Shown one piece after another: positions 44,485 through 53,651 of a stretch of 64,000 nucleotides of DNA. The DNA comes from Aerosticca soli (lineage in GTDB: Bacteria; Pseudomonadota; Gammaproteobacteria; Xanthomonadales; Rhodanobacteraceae): the NCBI RefSeq assembly GCF_003967035.1, contig NZ_AP018560.1:1635001-1699000 (forward strand), written 5' to 3'. Below the pieces are notes generated by a model. The model searched no databases, was not told the DNA's origin, and worked only from the letters and a program-made list of their open reading frames with translations. Position 1 is the first letter of the stretch. Each line of letters opens with the position of its first letter. Made by a program: the position numbers and the translations under genes.

Positions 44485-45672
44485 TCAGGCCGACATCGGC
44501 ACGAAGCCTGGCTGGGCGCGCACGCGCTCCAGCCAGGCGCCGATGCGCGGCCAGCGGGAAAGCTCGAAGCCGCCCTCGGCGGCGCAGTGCGTATAGGCGA
44601 ACAAGGCGATGTCGGCAACGCCGAACGCGCCGCCGCTGAAGAACGCCTCGGCGGCGAGATGCTGTTCCATCACGTCGAGCGCGCGGCCGCCGCGCTCAAT
44701 CAAAGCCGGCACTTCGGCTTGGCGGGCATGGTCGGCCGGAAGCCAGCGGCGGATGAAGCGGGCCACGGCGATGTACGGCTCGTGGCTGTACTGCTCGAAG
44801 AAAAGCCATTGCAGCGTGCGGGCACGCTGCCATGCATCCGCCGGCAGATAGGGCGTGCTCTCGGCGAGATAGCAGAGGATCGCGTTGGATTCGGCCAGGC
44901 GCCGGCCATCGGCAAGCACCAGCAAGGGCACCTTGCCGTTCGGGTTGAGCGCGAGGAATTCGGGCGTGCGGGTGGCGCCGGTCGTGCTGTCCGTGTCGAT
45001 CCAGCGGCAAGGGCGGTTCAGCATGCCGAGGAGCCACTGGACCTTGTAGCAATTGCCCGAAGCACGCAGGCCATACACGGTGGGCATGGCATCGCTGTTT
45101 TGGCGGATATAGCGTGTTGGCCAACACGCCGGAGGTTGACGGGCGGGCCACTCTTCGCGCGTCTGCGCCCAGCATTGGCTCGGCGCGTCCGCGTAGGGCG
45201 GCGGCAATCGGCACGGCCCGCGCAGATGCGAGCCGAGCCGGCGCGCCAGGGCTTGCGATGGCGCATTGTCGGGATGGATGGAATGGATCACCTCGTCCCA
45301 GCCCAACGTCGCGAAGGCCCAGTCGATCGCCGCCCTGCCCGCCTCGGTGGCGTAACCGCGCCCCCAGGCTTCGCGCATGAACACCCAGCCGATTTCATTG
45401 CCTGGCCAGCCCTCCGGCCGCCACGGGCCGAGCTGGCCGATCCACGCGCCGCTGCTTTTTTCCACCACCGAAAACATGCCGTAGCCCTGCACCATCCATG
45501 CGCCCGGCATTTGCAGGAACTTGCGCCAGGCAGCGGCACGCGGCAGACAGCCGCCGATGTAACGGGTGGCCTCGGCATCCTCATGCAGCGCGGCGTAGCG
45601 ATCGAAATCCTCGGCGCGAGGCAGGCGCAGCAGCAGGCGCTCGGTTTCGATCCGGATGTCGGCGATCGCCAT
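44485..45672 (-). CDS. GNAT (RimJ-like) acetyltransferase continuous with glutathione S-transferase
   Basis: 395 codons in one frame with no stop between two modules. Residues 1-180 form a RimJ/RimL-type GNAT (ETERLLLRLPRAEDFDRYA, GWVFMREAWGRGYATEAGRAAIDWA, TREEW). Residues 196-395 form a complete GST: MPTVYGLRASGNCYKVQWLL, NPNGKVPLLV, LAESNAILCYLAEST, and an alpha domain with GVADIALFAY. The GST has its own ATG at 45087 and may also be made alone; no strong ribosome site precedes it. Either a real fusion, a lost GNAT stop, or a sequencing error. The GNAT substrate and GST partner are unknown. Confidence 0.75.
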   Translation of the reverse strand: MAIADIRIETERLLLRLPRAEDFDRYAALHEDAEATRYIGGCLPRAAAWRKFLQMPGAWMVQGYGMFSVVEKSSGAWIGQLGPWRPEGWPGNEIGWVFMREAWGRGYATEAGRAAIDWAFATLGWDEVIHSIHPDNAPSQALARRLGSHLRGPCRLPPPYADAPSQCWAQTREEWPARQPPACWPTRYIRQNSDAMPTVYGLRASGNCYKVQWLLGMLNRPCRWIDTDSTTGATRTPEFLALNPNGKVPLLVLADGRRLAESNAILCYLAESTPYLPADAWQRARTLQWLFFEQYSHEPYIAVARFIRRWLPADHARQAEVPALIERGGRALDVMEQHLAAEAFFSGGAFGVADIALFAYTHCAAEGGFELSRWPRIGAWLERVRAQPGFVPMSA

Positions 45673-45731
45673 GGCAGAAAATCCCGTGTGTCTCGTATCG
45701 CCGGTGCCGTCGGTCCGCGCGTGCGGAAAGA

Positions 45732-46901
45732 TCAGAACGCGTTGATGCCGGTCAGCTCGCGCCCGACCACCAGCTGATGCACCGTCTCGGTGCCCTCGTA
45801 GGTGATCACTGATTCCAGGTTCAGCGCGTGGCGGATAGCGACGTGCTCGGTGGTGATGCCGGCGCCACCCAGGATGTCGCGACACTCGCGGGCGATGTCC
45901 AGCGCCATGCGTACGTTGTTCCACTTGGCCAGCGACACCTGCGTCGGCTGCATCGTGCCGGCATCCTTGAGCCGCCCCAGGCGCAGCGACAGCAGCTGTG
46001 CGGTGGTGATGCGGCGGGCCATGTCGGCCAGCTTGATCTGCACGGCCTGGTTGGAAGCAAGCGGACGGCCGAACAGCACGCGCTCGGCGGTGTAGTCCAG
46101 CACCTCCTTGAGGCAGGCCTGCGCGGCGCCGATCGGCCCCCAGGTGATGCCGTAGCGCGCCTGGGTGAGGCAGCCCAGCGGCCCCTTGAGTCCGCGCACC
46201 GTCGGCAGGCGCTGCGTTTCGGGCACGCGCACGTTGTCGAAAAACAGCGCGGAAGTCACCGAGGCGCGCAGGCTCATCTTCTTCTTGATTTCCTGCGCGG
46301 CGAAGCCCTTGCTGTCGGTGGGCACGATGAAGCCCTGGATGCCGTCCTCGGTCTGCGCCCACACAATGGCAATGTGCGCGAGGTTGCCGTTGGTGATCCA
46401 CATCTTGGCGCCGTTGATGACCCAGTCGCCGCCGTCTTTCCTGGCGTGGGTCTTCATGTTCGCCGGATCGGAACCGCCATGCGGCTCGGTGAGCCCAAAG
46501 CAGCCGATGATCTCGCCGGCGGCCATCTTCGGCAGGTAGTGCAGCTTCTGCTCTTCCGTGCCGTAGGCGTAGATCGGATACATGCACAGCGAGCTCTGCA
46601 CCGAGGCGAAGCTGCGCAGGCCCGAGTCGCCGCGTTCGAGTTCCTGACAGATCAGCCCGTAGCTCACGCCGTTCATGCCTGCGCAGCCGTACTTCTCCGG
46701 CATGGTGGCGCCGAGCAGGCCGAGCGCGGCGATCTCCGGGATGAGTTCCTGCGGGAACCGGCCCTGGTCGAAACAATCGCCGATGATCGGCAGCACGCGC
46801 TCGTCGACGAAACGGCCGACGGTGTCCTGCACCATGCGTTCTTCCTCGCTGAGCTGCGAGCGGACGTCGTAGAGGTCGAGCGGATCGAGACGGGCGGCCA
46901 T
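45732..46901 (-). CDS. gcdH: Acyl-CoA dehydrogenase, glutaryl-CoA dehydrogenase type
   Basis: 389 residues from the ATG at 46901; an upstream ATG adds seven residues. FAD enzyme with GCFGLTEPHGGSDP, MWITNGNLAHIAIVWA and the catalytic Glu in TYEGTETVHQLVVGRELTG. The sequence ARYGITWGPIGAAQACL and the Glu position are those of glutaryl-CoA dehydrogenase, which oxidises and decarboxylates glutaryl-CoA to crotonyl-CoA in lysine/tryptophan degradation. Same strand as the GNAT-GST and E1 genes. Confidence 0.93.
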   Translation of the reverse strand: MAARLDPLDLYDVRSQLSEEERMVQDTVGRFVDERVLPIIGDCFDQGRFPQELIPEIAALGLLGATMPEKYGCAGMNGVSYGLICQELERGDSGLRSFASVQSSLCMYPIYAYGTEEQKLHYLPKMAAGEIIGCFGLTEPHGGSDPANMKTHARKDGGDWVINGAKMWITNGNLAHIAIVWAQTEDGIQGFIVPTDSKGFAAQEIKKKMSLRASVTSALFFDNVRVPETQRLPTVRGLKGPLGCLTQARYGITWGPIGAAQACLKEVLDYTAERVLFGRPLASNQAVQIKLADMARRITTAQLLSLRLGRLKDAGTMQPTQVSLAKWNNVRMALDIARECRDILGGAGITTEHVAIRHALNLESVITYEGTETVHQLVVGRELTGINAF

Positions 46902-47061
46902 GGCTGATTTCCGTAGCGTCATGAAAATGTTGCATGCTAGCGGTTGCCCGCATGGCGGTCACGCCCCCCAGGGCGACGCAGGCGGCGTCCCACTCCCCCC
47001 AAAAACCGCCACCGCATCGCATGCGTCGGCGCCCGGCATCGATGGAAGGCTCATACGGCTC

Positions 47062-47937
47062 ATGTTGAAAGGTGTGCTTTTAGGGTTTGCGGCCTTTGCG
47101 GCCTATGCGATCAGCGACGCCTTCGTCAAATCCCTGCGCGGCGCGGTTCCCGCCTACGAGGCGGTCTTCATCGGCGCCCTACTCGGCCTGGCCGCCTTGC
47201 CCTTCATCCGCTCGCCGGGCGACCGCTGGCGCGATGCCTTCACCGCCAACCGTCCGGCGCTGTGGTGGATCCGCGCCGTGTCCGGGGCGATCTCCAACAT
47301 CGGCTCGGTCACCGCCTTCACCCTGCTGCCGATGGCCGAGGTGTTCTCGCTGATCTTCCTGATGCCGATCTTCGTCACCTTGCTGTCGGTGCTGTTTCTC
47401 AAGGAACACGTCGGCTGGCGGCGCTGGACCGCCGTGGTGGTGGGCTTCATCGGCGTGCTGGTGGTGCTGCGCCCGGGTTTTCGCGATCTGGGCCTGGGCC
47501 ATGCGGCGGCGATCGCCTGCGGTCTGGCCAGCGCCGCCTCGGTGGTCGCCCTGCGCCTGGCCGGCCCGCACGAGAAACGCCTCAGCCTGTACGGCGCGGG
47601 CATGACCGGGCCGCTTTTGATCGGCGGTGCGCTGATGCTGCCGCACTTCGTCTGGCCGAACGCCGGGGAATGGCTGCTGCTGGCCGGCTACGGCCTGCTC
47701 GCCGCCTTGGCCGGGGTGCTGCTCATGTACGCCACGCTGCTCGCCCCGGCGGCGCGCGTGGCCCCCACCCAGTACAGCCAGATGCTATGGGCGATCGGCT
47801 TCGGTTACTGGCTGTTCGGCGACCATCTGGACTGGCCGATGCTGATCGGCATCGTGCTGATCCTGGGGGCCGGGCTGTTCACCCTGGTACGCGAGGAAAA
47901 GGTCACGCCCTGGTGGCGGCGCACCAAGGTGATCTGA
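47062..47937 (+). CDS. EamA-domain DMT-superfamily transporter
   Basis: 291 residues, ten hydrophobic segments in two EamA halves (first begins GVLLGFAAFAAYAISDAFVKSL; second near residue 150). The signature MAEVFSLIFLMPIFVTLLSVLFLKE is typical of the drug/metabolite exporters. The start at 47062 skips a hydrophilic upstream open stretch. Divergent from gcdH. Substrate unknown. Confidence 0.9.
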   Translation: MLKGVLLGFAAFAAYAISDAFVKSLRGAVPAYEAVFIGALLGLAALPFIRSPGDRWRDAFTANRPALWWIRAVSGAISNIGSVTAFTLLPMAEVFSLIFLMPIFVTLLSVLFLKEHVGWRRWTAVVVGFIGVLVVLRPGFRDLGLGHAAAIACGLASAASVVALRLAGPHEKRLSLYGAGMTGPLLIGGALMLPHFVWPNAGEWLLLAGYGLLAALAGVLLMYATLLAPAARVAPTQYSQMLWAIGFGYWLFGDHLDWPMLIGIVLILGAGLFTLVREEKVTPWWRRTKVI

Positions 47938-47959
47938 CCTGCCGCCGGATGGCTTGCCG

Positions 47960-48886
47960 TCAGCGGTTGCCGACGCCGTGCGGCACGTGGCCGGTGGCGA
48001 CGTGGCGGCGCGCCGATTCGACGTTGGCGGGGGAATCGTCGAAAAAGATGTCGGCGCCGAAGGCGGCCAGGAACGGCCCCTTGTCGCGCCCGCCCAGGAA
48101 CAGTGCCTCGTCGATGCGCACGCCCCAGCGGCGCAGGGTCAGGATCACCCGCTTGTGCGCCGGCGCCGAGCGCGCGGTGACCAGCGCGGTGCGGATCGGC
48201 GAAGTCTCCGCGGGGAACGCCGCCTGCAGGCGATGCAACGCGCTCAGGAAGCCGCGGAACGGTCCGACCGACAGCGGCTCGTCGGCATGTTCGGTCTCGT
48301 TGCGGTGGAAGGCTTCCAGGCCCTCCTCGCGCGACACGCGTTCGCCCTCGTCACCGAAGATCACCGCGTCGCCGTCGAAGGCGATGCGCAACTGCTCACC
48401 CGCCCGCGGTGGCGCGCTCGACGGCAGGATGGTGGCGGCGGCGACACCGGCGGCGAGCGCGCGACCGACGTCCTCGGCGTTGGCGGACAGAAACAGATCG
48501 GCGCGAAACGGCGCGATGTAGTCCGAAGTCGGCGCGCCGGAGGTGAAGGCCGCGCGGCTGATGGCCAGGCCGTAATGCTGGATCGCGTTGAAGATGCGCA
48601 GGCCGGTATCGCCGGAGTTGCGCGAGAGCAGGATCACCTCCACCGGCGGCACGTCTCCGGCCAGCTTGTTGAGCGCAAGCAGCTTCTGCACCAACGGGAA
48701 TGCCACGCCGGGCTTCAGGATCTCGTTCTCGTGGGCGATCTGGTAGGCGCGGTAGGCATCCAGCCCCTCGCGTTCGAACAGGGCATGGCTTTCGGCCAGG
48801 TCGAACAAAGCGCGCGAGGAGATCGCCACCACCAGGCGGTTGTCGCCGGCGGCGGCGGGATCGTGGACGTCTGCGGCGGATTTCAC
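47960..48886 (-). CDS. 5'-nucleotidase (PF06189 type)
   Basis: 308 residues. The family pattern is clear: VVAISSRALFDLAESHALFE, VEVILLSRNSGDTGLRIFNAIQHYGL, FDGDAVIFGDE, RTALVTARSAPAHKRVILTLR and FFDDSPANVESAR. This is the HAD-like cytosolic 5'-nucleotidase group (related to eukaryotic NT5C1), acting on nucleoside monophosphates. Convergent with the EamA gene (22 bp gap) and 60 bp downstream of nadK. Confidence 0.9.
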   Translation of the reverse strand: MKSAADVHDPAAAGDNRLVVAISSRALFDLAESHALFEREGLDAYRAYQIAHENEILKPGVAFPLVQKLLALNKLAGDVPPVEVILLSRNSGDTGLRIFNAIQHYGLAISRAAFTSGAPTSDYIAPFRADLFLSANAEDVGRALAAGVAAATILPSSAPPRAGEQLRIAFDGDAVIFGDEGERVSREEGLEAFHRNETEHADEPLSVGPFRGFLSALHRLQAAFPAETSPIRTALVTARSAPAHKRVILTLRRWGVRIDEALFLGGRDKGPFLAAFGADIFFDDSPANVESARRHVATGHVPHGVGNR

Positions 48887-48946
48887 GGCGGCTTTTCGGC
48901 CCTTGCAACACCGACATGGAATCTAGCAAAAGCGCCCGCCGTGGGC

Positions 48947-49708
48947 TCAATCCTGCGCGAACTGCTCGTCCAGGATGCGCTGCTCGAGCTTGTGCTCGGG
49001 GTCGAACAGCAGGCGCACGCTCTGATCCTCGGCCTGCACCACGGTGACCTCGGCCACGTCACGCACCTCGATGTAATCCGCGGTGGCGCTGACCGGGCGC
49101 TTGTCCGGATCGAGCACCTTGATGTCCACCCGGGTGCGGTGCGGCAGGATCGCACCGCGCCAGCGCCGCGGCCGGAACGGGCTGATCGGCGTGAGCGCGA
49201 GCACGTTGGCATCCAGCGGCAGGATCGGCCCATGCGCAGACAGGTTGTAGGCGGTGGAGCCGGCCGGCGTGGCGACCAGGATGCCGTCGCAGACCAGGGT
49301 CGGCAGCTTCACCTCGCCGTTGAGGCGGACCTCCAGATGCGCGGCCTGGTTGCTCTGGCGCAGCAGCGAGACTTCGTTGAAGGCCAGGGCCTGATGCGTC
49401 TGGCCGCCGACGTCGATGGCCTGCATCTTGAGCGGATGCAGGATGGCCGCGTGGGCACGCAGGATGCGTTCGGGCAGGCCGTCCAGATGGAACTTGTTCA
49501 TCAGGAAGCCGACCCGCCCGAGCTTCATGCCGTAGACCGGCGCGGTCAACGCGCCATGCGCATGCAGGGTGCGCAGCATGAAGCCATCGCCGCCCAGCGC
49601 GACGATGACCTGCGCCTCCTCCGGCGGCACGTCGCCATAGCGCTCGATCAATCGCTGCCTGGCCTGCTGGGCGTGCGGGGTTTCGCTGGCGACGAAGGCA
49701 AGGCGCAT
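48947..49708 (-). CDS. nadK: NAD kinase
   Basis: 253 residues. Phosphorylates NAD to NADP. Catalytic Asp/GGDG motif in [15 protein letters not shown], the NE/D segment [11 protein letters not shown], and [22 protein letters not shown]. The N-terminus [16 protein letters not shown] places the start at 49708. On the short side for NadK (often 270-300), as in related proteobacteria. Confidence 0.96.
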   Translation of the reverse strand: MRLAFVASETPHAQQARQRLIERYGDVPPEEAQVIVALGGDGFMLRTLHAHGALTAPVYGMKLGRVGFLMNKFHLDGLPERILRAHAAILHPLKMQAIDVGGQTHQALAFNEVSLLRQSNQAAHLEVRLNGEVKLPTLVCDGILVATPAGSTAYNLSAHGPILPLDANVLALTPISPFRPRRWRGAILPHRTRVDIKVLDPDKRPVSATADYIEVRDVAEVTVVQAEDQSVRLLFDPEHKLEQRILDEQFAQD

Positions 49709-49772
49709 GGACGGATCGCTGGCGGAACGGGGCCTACAGCCTACGGCATGGCTGGGCCGCTGTCCGCTGCGA

Positions 49773-51569
49773 TCAGCCCTTGTCGTGCTCGCCCGGCAGC
49801 AGACCTGCCACAAGATCGCGCAGGGTCTGCCGGATCACGCCGATTTCGTCTGGATCGCCTTTGGCCATGGCACTCATGTAGGCCTTGGCCTGCGCCCAGG
49901 AAATGTGCGGCGGCAGCGGTGGCACGTCCGGATCGGCGGCAAATTCGAGCAGCACCGGCCGACCCGCGGTGAAGGCCGCTTCCCAAGCCATGCCGATGTC
50001 TTCCGGACGGTCGACCTGCATGGCCTTGAAGCCGAGCATCTCCGCGTAGCGCGCATAAGGAAAGTCCTCTACGTCCTGCGCGGCGGAAAACTTGGGGTCG
50101 CCGGCCAGCGCGCGCTGTTCCCAGGTCACCTGGTTCAGGTCGCGGTTGTTGAGCACCATCACCACGAAGCAGGGATTGCTCCAGCGCTTCCAGTACTGCT
50201 TGACGGTGATCAGCTCGGCGTTGCCGTTCATCTGCATGGCACCATCGCCGACGATGGCGAGCACGGGGCGGTCCGGGTAGGCCATCTTCGCCGCGATTGC
50301 GTACGGCACCCCGCTGCCCATGGTGGCGAGCTTGCCCGAGAGCGAGGCGAGCATGCCCCGGCGCAGGCGCAGGTCGCGCGCGTACCAATTGGTGTGCGAA
50401 CCGCAATCGCCGCAGACGATGGCGCGATCCGGCAGGCGCGGCGAGAGTTCCCAGAAGATGCGCTGCGGGTTGATCGGGTTCGCCGGTTCCATCGCCTTGG
50501 CTTCCAGCGCCCGCCACCACTTGCGCACGTTGAGCTCGATGCGCTCGCGCCAGGAAGGGTTGTCCTTGCGCACCAGCAGCGGCAGCAGGCGCCGCAACAC
50601 CGCGGCGCTGTCGCCGATCAGGTTCACTTCGGTGGGATAACGCATGGATACGTTGCGTGGATCGATGTCGATCTGCACCGCGTGCGCCTGGCCGTCGGCC
50701 GGCAGGTATTCGGCATAGGGAAAGGTGGTGCCGACCATCAGCAGGGTGTCGCAATCGTCCATCATCTGCCAGCTCGGCTTGGTGCCGAGCAGACCGATCG
50801 AGCCGGTGACCCACGGAATGTCATCGGGCAGCGCCGCCTTGCCGAGCAGCGCCTTGGCCACGCCAGCACCGAGACGTTCGGCGACCTCGATCACCTCATC
50901 GGCGGCACCGAGCGCCCCGGCACCGATCAGCATCGCCACCTTTTCGCCGGCATTGAGCACCTCGGCCGCGCGGCGCAGTTCGTCGTCGCTCGGCACGGGA
51001 TGCGCGGCTGCATAGCCGATGCCCGAATAAAGACTGCCATGCTTGCGCGGCGGACTCGGCACCGCCGGCATTTCCTGCAAGTCGTTGGGCACGATCACGG
51101 CGGTGACGGTGCGCTCGGCCGCCGCGATACGCAGCGCGCGATCGAGCACGTGCCGAACCTGCGCCGGCGTGCTCACCATTTGCACGTAGGAGGCCACGTC
51201 CTTGAACAGGCTGACCAAATCCACTTCCTGCTGATAGTCGCTGCCCAGCGTGCTGCGTGCCTGCTGGCCGACGATGGCGAGCACCGGCACGTGATCGAGC
51301 TTGGCGTCATACAGGCCGTTGAGCAGATGGATCGCGCCGGGCCCGGAAGTGGCCATGCACACGCCGACCTCGCCGGTGAACTTGGCGTGCCCACCGGCCA
51401 TGAACGCGGCCATTTCCTCGTGCCGCACGCGCACGTAGTCGAATCGGTCGGCCACGCGACCCATCGCGCCCATCAGCCCGTTGATGCCATCGCCCGGATA
51501 GCCGAACACGCGCTTGATGCCCCATTCGCTGAGGCGTCTGAGAATGAAATCGCCGACAGTGTCGCTCAT
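49773..51569 (-). CDS. Thiamine diphosphate-dependent enzyme, PoxB/YdaP-like pyruvate oxidase family
   Basis: 598 residues with the three-domain PoxB/acetolactate synthase fold: N-terminal Pyr domain with catalytic Glu in [15 protein letters not shown], a middle domain (about 190-330), and the C-terminal PP domain with [18 protein letters not shown]. No membrane-binding tail like that of E. coli PoxB is obvious at the C-terminus ([10 protein letters not shown]). Often annotated only as thiamine pyrophosphate-requiring protein; pyruvate:quinone or pyruvate oxidase activity is the leading guess. Confidence 0.85.
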   Translation of the reverse strand: MSDTVGDFILRRLSEWGIKRVFGYPGDGINGLMGAMGRVADRFDYVRVRHEEMAAFMAGGHAKFTGEVGVCMATSGPGAIHLLNGLYDAKLDHVPVLAIVGQQARSTLGSDYQQEVDLVSLFKDVASYVQMVSTPAQVRHVLDRALRIAAAERTVTAVIVPNDLQEMPAVPSPPRKHGSLYSGIGYAAAHPVPSDDELRRAAEVLNAGEKVAMLIGAGALGAADEVIEVAERLGAGVAKALLGKAALPDDIPWVTGSIGLLGTKPSWQMMDDCDTLLMVGTTFPYAEYLPADGQAHAVQIDIDPRNVSMRYPTEVNLIGDSAAVLRRLLPLLVRKDNPSWRERIELNVRKWWRALEAKAMEPANPINPQRIFWELSPRLPDRAIVCGDCGSHTNWYARDLRLRRGMLASLSGKLATMGSGVPYAIAAKMAYPDRPVLAIVGDGAMQMNGNAELITVKQYWKRWSNPCFVVMVLNNRDLNQVTWEQRALAGDPKFSAAQDVEDFPYARYAEMLGFKAMQVDRPEDIGMAWEAAFTAGRPVLLEFAADPDVPPLPPHISWAQAKAYMSAMAKGDPDEIGVIRQTLRDLVAGLLPGEHDKG

Positions 51570-51699
51570 GCTGTGGACCTCGCTCGTCTCGTATCGCGAT
51601 GACTATGGCTGGGATGACTGCCATCGCTCGATGAGCGAAAAAAGATGCATGCCCGCAGGTTGCCTGCCGGTGAAAGAAACACCACGCCAGGACCGACAT

Positions 51700-51849
51700 T
51701 CATGGAAACGTCAGCGCCAGCCCCAAGGCGCCGGCCGCCGGCCGACCCTCGCGGGCCAGGTAATCGACCGGCGCCCACACCAGCAGCAGCGCAAGCCAGG
51801 CGAAGCCAGCCACCGCCACCACGCGCATAGCCGGCATGGGCGCCGCCAT
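51700..51849 (-). CDS. Very small membrane protein (putative)
   Basis: 49 codons: an initial MAAPMPAMRV, one membrane helix (VAVAGFAWLALLLVWAPVDYL) and a short polar tail. It begins 16 bp after the stop of the 70-residue gene on the same strand. Coding is supported only by the sensible membrane-protein pattern and spacing, so confidence is low. Confidence 0.35.
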   Translation of the reverse strand: MAAPMPAMRVVAVAGFAWLALLLVWAPVDYLAREGRPAAGALGLALTFP

Positions 51850-51865
51850 CACCACGGCGTGGTCG

Positions 51866-52078
51866 TCAGCGCTGGGCCTTGGCGGCGAGGATGCGCTCGA
51901 TACCCTGCCGCGCCTCGTCCAGCGAGCGGTAGGCGGTGGTCTCGTCCACTGCGATGTGCCGCTCGCCGACGTCGATGCCGACCACGTTGTAGCTGCCGTC
52001 GGCAAGCCGGTGCAATCGCGCCCGATAGGCGAGTCCGCCGGTCGTGGTGCCCTGCAGGTTTTCGGTCTGGATGGCCAT
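51866..52078 (-). CDS. Small conserved-looking hypothetical protein
   Basis: 70 residues: MAIQTENLQGTTTGG, then YRARLHRLADGSYNVVGID, VGERHIAVDETTAYRSLDEARQGIERILAAKAQR. A small alpha/beta pattern (three strands and a helix). No signal peptide or membrane segment. I know no function. The frame is open far upstream, but the ATG at 52078 has an acceptable purine-rich site (GAGCGGAGCGAAACGAG) before it. Confidence 0.6.
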   Translation of the reverse strand: MAIQTENLQGTTTGGLAYRARLHRLADGSYNVVGIDVGERHIAVDETTAYRSLDEARQGIERILAAKAQR

Positions 52079-52200
52079 CTCGTTTCGCTCCGCTCGAAAG
52101 ATCGGCGGCGCCGCGCCGCCGCGTCCACAGCTTCGCCGGCGCAGGGTCGGCGTGGTGTGAGCCCGTCGTCGAGACGAGGTCGCCACGACCTTGGGTCGCT

Positions 52201-53394
52201 TCAGGCCAGGGAAGGCGGATCCGCCGTGCCGGGCCGCAAGCCCTTGAGGATCACCAGCAGGGCCACGCCCACGGCCATGACGCCGGCGGCCAGGTAGAGG
52301 CCGGTCGCATAGCCGCCACCCAGGCGCTCGGCAAGCGCGCCGGTGAGTGCCGGGCCGATGATCTGCGCCAGGCCGTAGGCGGCGGTCATGCGGCCCATCA
52401 TCTTCGCCGGCCGGGTCGGATAGTGGCGACCAGCCAGGGTGAGCACCAGGCTGACCTGGCCGATGAAGGTGCCGCCGAAAAGGAGTGCGCCGAGGACCGA
52501 TGCGGCCAGGCCGCCGAGCAGCACCGGCAGCAGGATGCCGACGATCTGCAGGACCGCGGAGAGGATCAGCGCATCGATCGGACCGGTGCGGCGGGCGATC
52601 AGGTCCCAGTTGATGCACGCCGGCGCGGCGCCGATGCCGATCGCCAGGAATACCAGGTTCCCCTGCCCGGCCAGGCCCGGAAGCCGGTTGGTGATGGCGA
52701 CGATGAAAGTGGCGCTGACCACGTAACCGAAGCCGGCACAGAAATAGAAGGCCATGAGCATGCGTTCGAAGACGCGACCCGGCGGCCGGTCGACCAGTTT
52801 TTCGCCGGCGATGGTGTGCCCATCCGGCACCGGTGGCGGCAGCCAGCGCAGGGCGGGATACGCGAGCAGCGCGCCGCAGGCGGCCAGCGCGAACCATTGC
52901 CCGCGCCAATCCAGCCTGGTCTTCATCAGTTCCGCGGCCACGGCGCACACGGCGATGCCCAGACCGATGCCGGAAAAATGGATGCCGAGCTCGGCGCGGT
53001 GACGCTGGCGCAGCAGCCAATGGAGGATCAGGCCGGTGCCGAGCACCATGCCGGCCGCGCCGCACAGACCGGCGAGAAAACGCGACAACGCCCAGACCGC
53101 GAAGCGATCGCTCACGCCCATCAGGGCGGTGCTCAGCACGGCGAGCAGCATGCCGAACCGGTACAGGCGATCCTTGCGCCGCAGATCGTCGAGCCTGGAG
53201 GCCAGCAGCGCGCCGCACAGATAGCCGGCGTAATTGATCGCCGCCAGCCAGCCCGCCTGCGCCACGCCGAGGCCGGCCTGCTGCTGCATCAGCGGCAGCA
53301 GCGGCGTGTAGGCGAACCGCGCCACGCCAAGCACCAGCATCAGGCTGGCGATGCCGGCGCCAAGCACCCTCAGCCGTTCGCGCTGCGGACTCAT
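52201..53394 (-). CDS. YbfB/YjiJ-family MFS transporter
   Basis: 397 residues with twelve predicted helices. The N-terminus MLVLGVARFAYTPLLPLM and the G-rich LAAINYAGYLCGALLASRL are hallmarks of the YbfB/YjiJ group; the later half has GGTFIGQVSLVLTLAGRHYP and AAYGLAQIIGPALTGALAE. Substrate unknown. I chose the ATG at 53394; an in-frame ATG at 53436 would add 14 residues. Confidence 0.9.
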   Translation of the reverse strand: MSPQRERLRVLGAGIASLMLVLGVARFAYTPLLPLMQQQAGLGVAQAGWLAAINYAGYLCGALLASRLDDLRRKDRLYRFGMLLAVLSTALMGVSDRFAVWALSRFLAGLCGAAGMVLGTGLILHWLLRQRHRAELGIHFSGIGLGIAVCAVAAELMKTRLDWRGQWFALAACGALLAYPALRWLPPPVPDGHTIAGEKLVDRPPGRVFERMLMAFYFCAGFGYVVSATFIVAITNRLPGLAGQGNLVFLAIGIGAAPACINWDLIARRTGPIDALILSAVLQIVGILLPVLLGGLAASVLGALLFGGTFIGQVSLVLTLAGRHYPTRPAKMMGRMTAAYGLAQIIGPALTGALAERLGGGYATGLYLAAGVMAVGVALLVILKGLRPGTADPPSLA

Positions 53395-53651
53395 CGGCTC
53401 GACTCCCGCCACGCCGCGCTCGCCCGAAGGGCGCATTTCCGTCGCGAAGTGACCGCCGCAGTGTAGTGCGGACCGATCCTGCAAGAGCGCGACACGAGGC
53501 GCCTTGCGGTCGCGGCTGAGCGAACCTGCGCGCCTCCCCGGCGCCTCGACAAGGCGCCGGGCTGCCCTGCGCTTCGTCGGCGGCAGCGGCCGGATCGACG
53601 GCGTGGGACGCCGATCCGGCCCGGGCGCGGGCGCAGGGCGAGCGCGGCGGA

